Shown here: positions 6,658 through 9,119 of the stretch, in pieces
Position numbering within the stretch: the first letter of the stretch is position 1
Layout of the letters: each line of letters begins with the position of its first letter
Assembly: GCA_009785545.1 (NCBI GenBank)
Contig: WQWD01000083.1
Coordinates: 1-9,119 of the forward strand
Origin: Treponema sp.
GTDB taxonomy: Bacteria; Spirochaetota; Spirochaetia; Treponematales; Breznakiellaceae
Reading direction: 5' to 3'
DNA: 9,119 nt
The notes under the pieces: generated by a model
Told to the model about the DNA's origin: nothing
The model's database searches: none
Seen by the model: only the letters and a program-made list of their open reading frames with translations
Made by a program: the position numbers and the translations under genes

Positions 6658-6682
6658 TCAATTAATTTTATTAATTGACTAT
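6654..6682 (+). terminator. Perfect AT-rich hairpin at the end of rdgB
   Basis: A 12-bp perfect stem, ATAGTCAATTAA (6654-6665) with TTAATTGACTAT (6671-6682), has a 5-nt TTTTA loop. It contains the rdgB stop codon (6655-6657). The stem is only 3 of 12 G+C pairs and the following T tract is short (TTTCC), so it would be a weak terminator. It may equally stabilise the mRNA 3' end or serve as a binding palindrome. The TTGACT at 6675-6680 resembles a -35 box, but no well-spaced -10 follows (TACAAT comes after 11 nt, TAAAAT after 20). Confidence 0.4.
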
Positions 6683-6723
6683 TTCCGATTGTACAATAAG
6701 TAAAATTAAAGGACTATAAATAC

Positions 6724-8817
6724 ATGTCAAAACTAATCATTGATTCTCAACTGAATGAGCCGCAGCTAAAAGCTGTGCGGACAATCGAAGGGCCTGTTCT
6801 CATTATTGCGGGAGCGGGATCGGGTAAAACAAGAGTTATCACCTATCGTATCGCAGGAATGTTGGAAAAAGGCATTCCGCAATCGGCGATTTTAGCTCTT
6901 ACTTTTACGAATAAAGCTGCTCGTGAAATGGAAATAAGAGTAAAAAAACTTACCAAAAAAAAATTACAAAATATTACAATAAGCACGTTTCATGCGTTCG
7001 GACTTGATGCAATAAGAGAAAATCATGAAATACTCGGCTTTAGAAAGAATTTTTCTATTTACGATGAAACAGATAAAATTTCTCTTATTAAAGAATCATT
7101 GCGTGAATGTAAAATGTTTTCTCTTAAAATCGATCTTTGGTCTTTAAGCCAATTTTTTTCCAAAATAAAAACGTCTCTCGCAAGCTGGTCTGATTCTTCC
7201 GAACTGTTCGGCGAAAATATGCAGCCTGTTTATGATGAATACCAAAGCGCCTTAAAAATTTATAATGCCGTTGATTTTGACGATCTTTTAACAATCCCGC
7301 TTGAACTGTTTGAAACACACCCGGAAGTCATTGAAAAATACAACCAAAAATTCCGCTACATCATGGTTGATGAATTTCAGGATACAAGTTTTATTCAGTA
7401 TAAAATTATGAAACTGCTTGCGGGAAAGGCAGACGCAAATCTTTGCGTTGTGGGAGATGACGATCAATCAATATATTCGTGGCGCGGAGCTAATTACAAA
7501 AATATTTTAATGTTTGAGGAAGATTTTCCTTCGCATATCGAAATAAAACTTGAGCAAAATTACCGCTCTACTTCGACAATTCTTGACGCCGCCAATGGCG
7601 TTATTTCACATAACACAGGCAGAAAAGAAAAAAACCTCTGGTCGCCAAAAGAAGGCGGCAAACCAATCGAACTTTTTCATCCGCAAAACGAAACTGCCGA
7701 AGCTGAATTTATAGCAAATCAAATCAGGAAAATACAAATAATTGATAATTACAATTACCATGACTTTGGCGTGCTTACAAGAACAAACTCTTTAGCAGCC
7801 AACATCGAAGAAGCTTTTTTGGCGGAAAATATACCCTACCGAGTATCAGGAGGAACAAGTTTTTTCCAGCGTAAGGAGATAAAAGATGTTATAAGCTATT
7901 TACGCCTTATAGCCAATACTTATGACGATGTAAGCCTCTTGCGAATTATTAATACACCAAGAAGAGGAATCGGAAAAAACACAGTATCTGTTTTAAATGA
8001 CAATGCTAAAAAAAACAAAATAGGTATATGGGATTCCATCGAACGTTTAAATCAAAGCCGCTCTCAAGGTCAGGGAGCTCTTTTTGAGGATAAAAGCGCA
8101 TCAACAGAACTGGAACTATTTATATCAATGATCGAAGAGCTGCGTCTCATTTTTTTGGAACGTCAATCTCAAGACGGAAAACCATGGAAACTTTCTTCGG
8201 CAGTTCGAATCCTTGTAGACAGAATCAATTATTGGAGCTATCTTGTTTTGGAACACGGCAAGGATGACAAAGGAGAAAAAAAAGCGGGGTGGAAATACAA
8301 CAATATCGAAAAATTTATCCGCATGATCGAAAATTGGGAATCAGACCCTGACAATCTGAATGCAGGTCTTCACCAGTGGCTGAATCGGATAAGCCTGATT
8401 ACCCGTGACGACGGCGAAGACGACGCTGCCGGAAAGGTTAATTTGATGACAATCCACGCCGCCAAAGGGCTTGAATTTCCAGTGGTGTTTATCGCCGGAG
8501 CCGAGGCAGGGTTAATCCCTCACGAAAAAACAATGGAGGACACAGAAAGCGAGGATTCCAGCAGTATCGAAGAAGAACGCAGGCTTTTTTATGTAGCGAT
8601 CACTCGTGCTCAAGATAAACTGATCATTTCAAGCTGCAAAAACAGGCGACACCTCCAGAGTAGCAAAATATGTTTGCCTTCTCCATTTCTCGAAGAAATT
8701 CCAAACAATCTTATAAGCGTTCAAACAAACACAAATGAAACAGCCACTGAAGATGAGGCCGCCAATTATATCAGTAAAATGCGGGAGATGTTTAAGAGCC
8801 AGGAAAGTGGGGAATAA
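6724..8817 (+). CDS. Rep/UvrD-like superfamily 1A ATP-dependent DNA helicase
   Basis: A 3'-5' DNA translocase/helicase acting in replication restart or DNA repair; cytoplasmic, 697 aa. All SF1A motifs are intact: Q motif LNEPQLKAV (10-18); Walker A GAGSGKT (30-36); Ia LTFTNKAAREM (59-69); Ib STFHAFG (87-93); Walker B VDEFQD (215-220); III GDDDQSIYSWRG (244-255); IV EQNYRST (277-283); V TIHAAKGLEFPVVF (576-589); VI EEERRLFYVAITRA (616-629). Residues RVSGGTSFFQRKEIKD (373-388) and the NFSIYDETD stretch are closer to E. coli Rep, as I remember it, than to PcrA. The protein lacks the C-terminal Tudor-like extension of PcrA/UvrD, ending in a short Rep-like tail; motif V and its flank look more PcrA-like. 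So Rep is favoured but not certain, and I leave the symbol blank. AAAGGA at 6708-6713 lies 10 nt before the ATG. The 66-nt upstream gap suggests its own promoter. Confidence 0.94.
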   Translation: MSKLIIDSQLNEPQLKAVRTIEGPVLIIAGAGSGKTRVITYRIAGMLEKGIPQSAILALTFTNKAAREMEIRVKKLTKKKLQNITISTFHAFGLDAIRENHEILGFRKNFSIYDETDKISLIKESLRECKMFSLKIDLWSLSQFFSKIKTSLASWSDSSELFGENMQPVYDEYQSALKIYNAVDFDDLLTIPLELFETHPEVIEKYNQKFRYIMVDEFQDTSFIQYKIMKLLAGKADANLCVVGDDDQSIYSWRGANYKNILMFEEDFPSHIEIKLEQNYRSTSTILDAANGVISHNTGRKEKNLWSPKEGGKPIELFHPQNETAEAEFIANQIRKIQIIDNYNYHDFGVLTRTNSLAANIEEAFLAENIPYRVSGGTSFFQRKEIKDVISYLRLIANTYDDVSLLRIINTPRRGIGKNTVSVLNDNAKKNKIGIWDSIERLNQSRSQGQGALFEDKSASTELELFISMIEELRLIFLERQSQDGKPWKLSSAVRILVDRINYWSYLVLEHGKDDKGEKKAGWKYNNIEKFIRMIENWESDPDNLNAGLHQWLNRISLITRDDGEDDAAGKVNLMTIHAAKGLEFPVVFIAGAEAGLIPHEKTMEDTESEDSSSIEEERRLFYVAITRAQDKLIISSCKNRRHLQSSKICLPSPFLEEIPNNLISVQTNTNETATEDEAANYISKMREMFKSQESGE

Positions 8818-8966
8818 GACATCGTACGCAAAGGGGCTGCGGTGTATTACAATTACGGCAGACGGACTGCGAAAACCCCTGTCGGCCCACACCGGAACCT
8901 TCGCTCACTTACGCTCGCTCGGTGGATGTTACGGGAACGACTGTGGCTTTCATCTACTCACGCTTT
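8818..8966. repeat. GC-rich non-coding segment, probable dispersed repeat
   Basis: Between the helicase stop and the insertion sequence end lies a stretch with 84 G+C of 150 (8821-8970), far above the AT-rich flanking genes. It contains CGCTC three times (8902-8906, 8912-8916, 8916-8920) and a possible hairpin, CACCG (8890-8894) with CGGTG (8920-8924). An open frame runs through it but starts out of frame inside the helicase gene and continues into the IS end, so it is not a credible gene. The composition and position beside an IS suggest a mobile or dispersed repeat rather than host regulatory DNA; this is inference. Confidence 0.35.
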
Positions 8967-9119
8967 GGAGACTGTGTCAAAAGCAAGAAAAACATTTTTA
9001 TAAATGATATAAAATAAAGAACATGAGGGAGGGAACATGGACTTTATAAACGGAGAAAGCCGAGAACAAACGATATTACTGCCCGACAGTATAGAAGAAT
9101 ACGTAGAAGCAGAAAGCAC
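8967..9119 (+). mobile_element. Left end of an IS1182-like insertion sequence (truncated by window)
   Basis: The sequence GGAGACTGTGTCAAAA (8967-8982) resembles the terminal inverted repeat found at the ends of many insertion sequences, and it lies 70 nt before the transposase start, a typical leader length. The element continues beyond the window, so neither the right inverted repeat nor the target duplication can be seen and the exact left boundary is approximate. It sits directly against the GC-rich segment. Confidence 0.55.
9037..9119 (+). CDS. IS1182-like transposase, N-terminal fragment (cut by window end)
   Basis: The first 27 codons of a transposase, open to the window edge. They begin MDFINGESREQT and continue LLPDSIEEYV; as I remember them, IS1182-family transposases start with this sort of pattern (a short M-x-F-I stretch, then an LLP-S-I/L-x-x-Y/I segment ahead of the DDE domain). 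The Shine-Dalgarno sequence is strong: GAGGGAGGG at 9025-9033 ends 3 nt before the ATG, and its GAGG core is better spaced. The catalytic domain lies outside the window, so activity and completeness cannot be judged. Confidence 0.65.
   Translation, partial: MDFINGESREQTILLPDSIEEYVEAES

Noticed and set aside
6675..6697. Strong promoter (TTGACT with TACAAT) for the helicase gene
   Set aside because: The two boxes are only 11 nt apart, too short for a sigma-70 promoter, and the -35-like box lies inside the hairpin stem.
8735..9007. 90-codon plus-strand open frame from inside the helicase gene into the IS end
   Set aside because: It starts out of frame within the helicase, runs through the GC-rich segment and across the presumed IS terminal repeat, and has no ribosome site.

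Overview
The window comes from an AT-rich bacterial chromosome. The best guess is a host-associated spirochaete of the Treponema type, judging from the character of the hybrid kinase, its tandem HAMP-like segment and the IS1182-like transposase start. That assignment is inferred from sequence character, not from a search. Every supported gene lies on the + strand.

Layout. (1) 1-438: a complete class II tRNA-Tyr gene (GUA anticodon) with a promoter and a Rho-independent terminator, followed by a degenerate ~120 bp tandem copy of the tRNA 3' end plus terminator. (2) 439-6024: four tightly packed genes (gaps of 3 nt, a 1-nt overlap and 13 nt) that look like one operon. They encode a receiver-GGDEF diguanylate cyclase, a receiver-HD-GYP c-di-GMP phosphodiesterase, a small V4R-domain protein with conserved cysteines, and a 1000-residue soluble hybrid histidine kinase (HAMP-like repeats, PAS, HisKA, HATPase, pseudo-receiver, true receiver, Hpt). 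(3) 6046-6657: rdgB, a house-cleaning purine NTP pyrophosphatase, only 21 nt behind the kinase gene. A perfect AT-rich hairpin overlaps its stop. (4) 6724-8817: a Rep/UvrD-like superfamily 1A DNA helicase. (5) 8818-8966: a GC-rich non-coding stretch (56% G+C over 8821-8970 by hand count), probably a dispersed repeat. (6) 8967-9119: the left end of an insertion sequence with the first 27 codons of an IS1182-like transposase, cut by the window edge.

How the genes may work together (inference): the V4R protein would sense a small molecule or metal/redox signal and modulate the cytoplasmic kinase. Phosphate would pass from the kinase His through its receiver to its Hpt, and from there to the receivers of the two output proteins, one making and one degrading c-di-GMP. 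The locus would then be a self-contained two-way c-di-GMP switch. Each family is well known; the specific combination with a separate V4R protein is the most interesting part of the window. rdgB and the helicase are ordinary genome-maintenance genes that happen to be adjacent.
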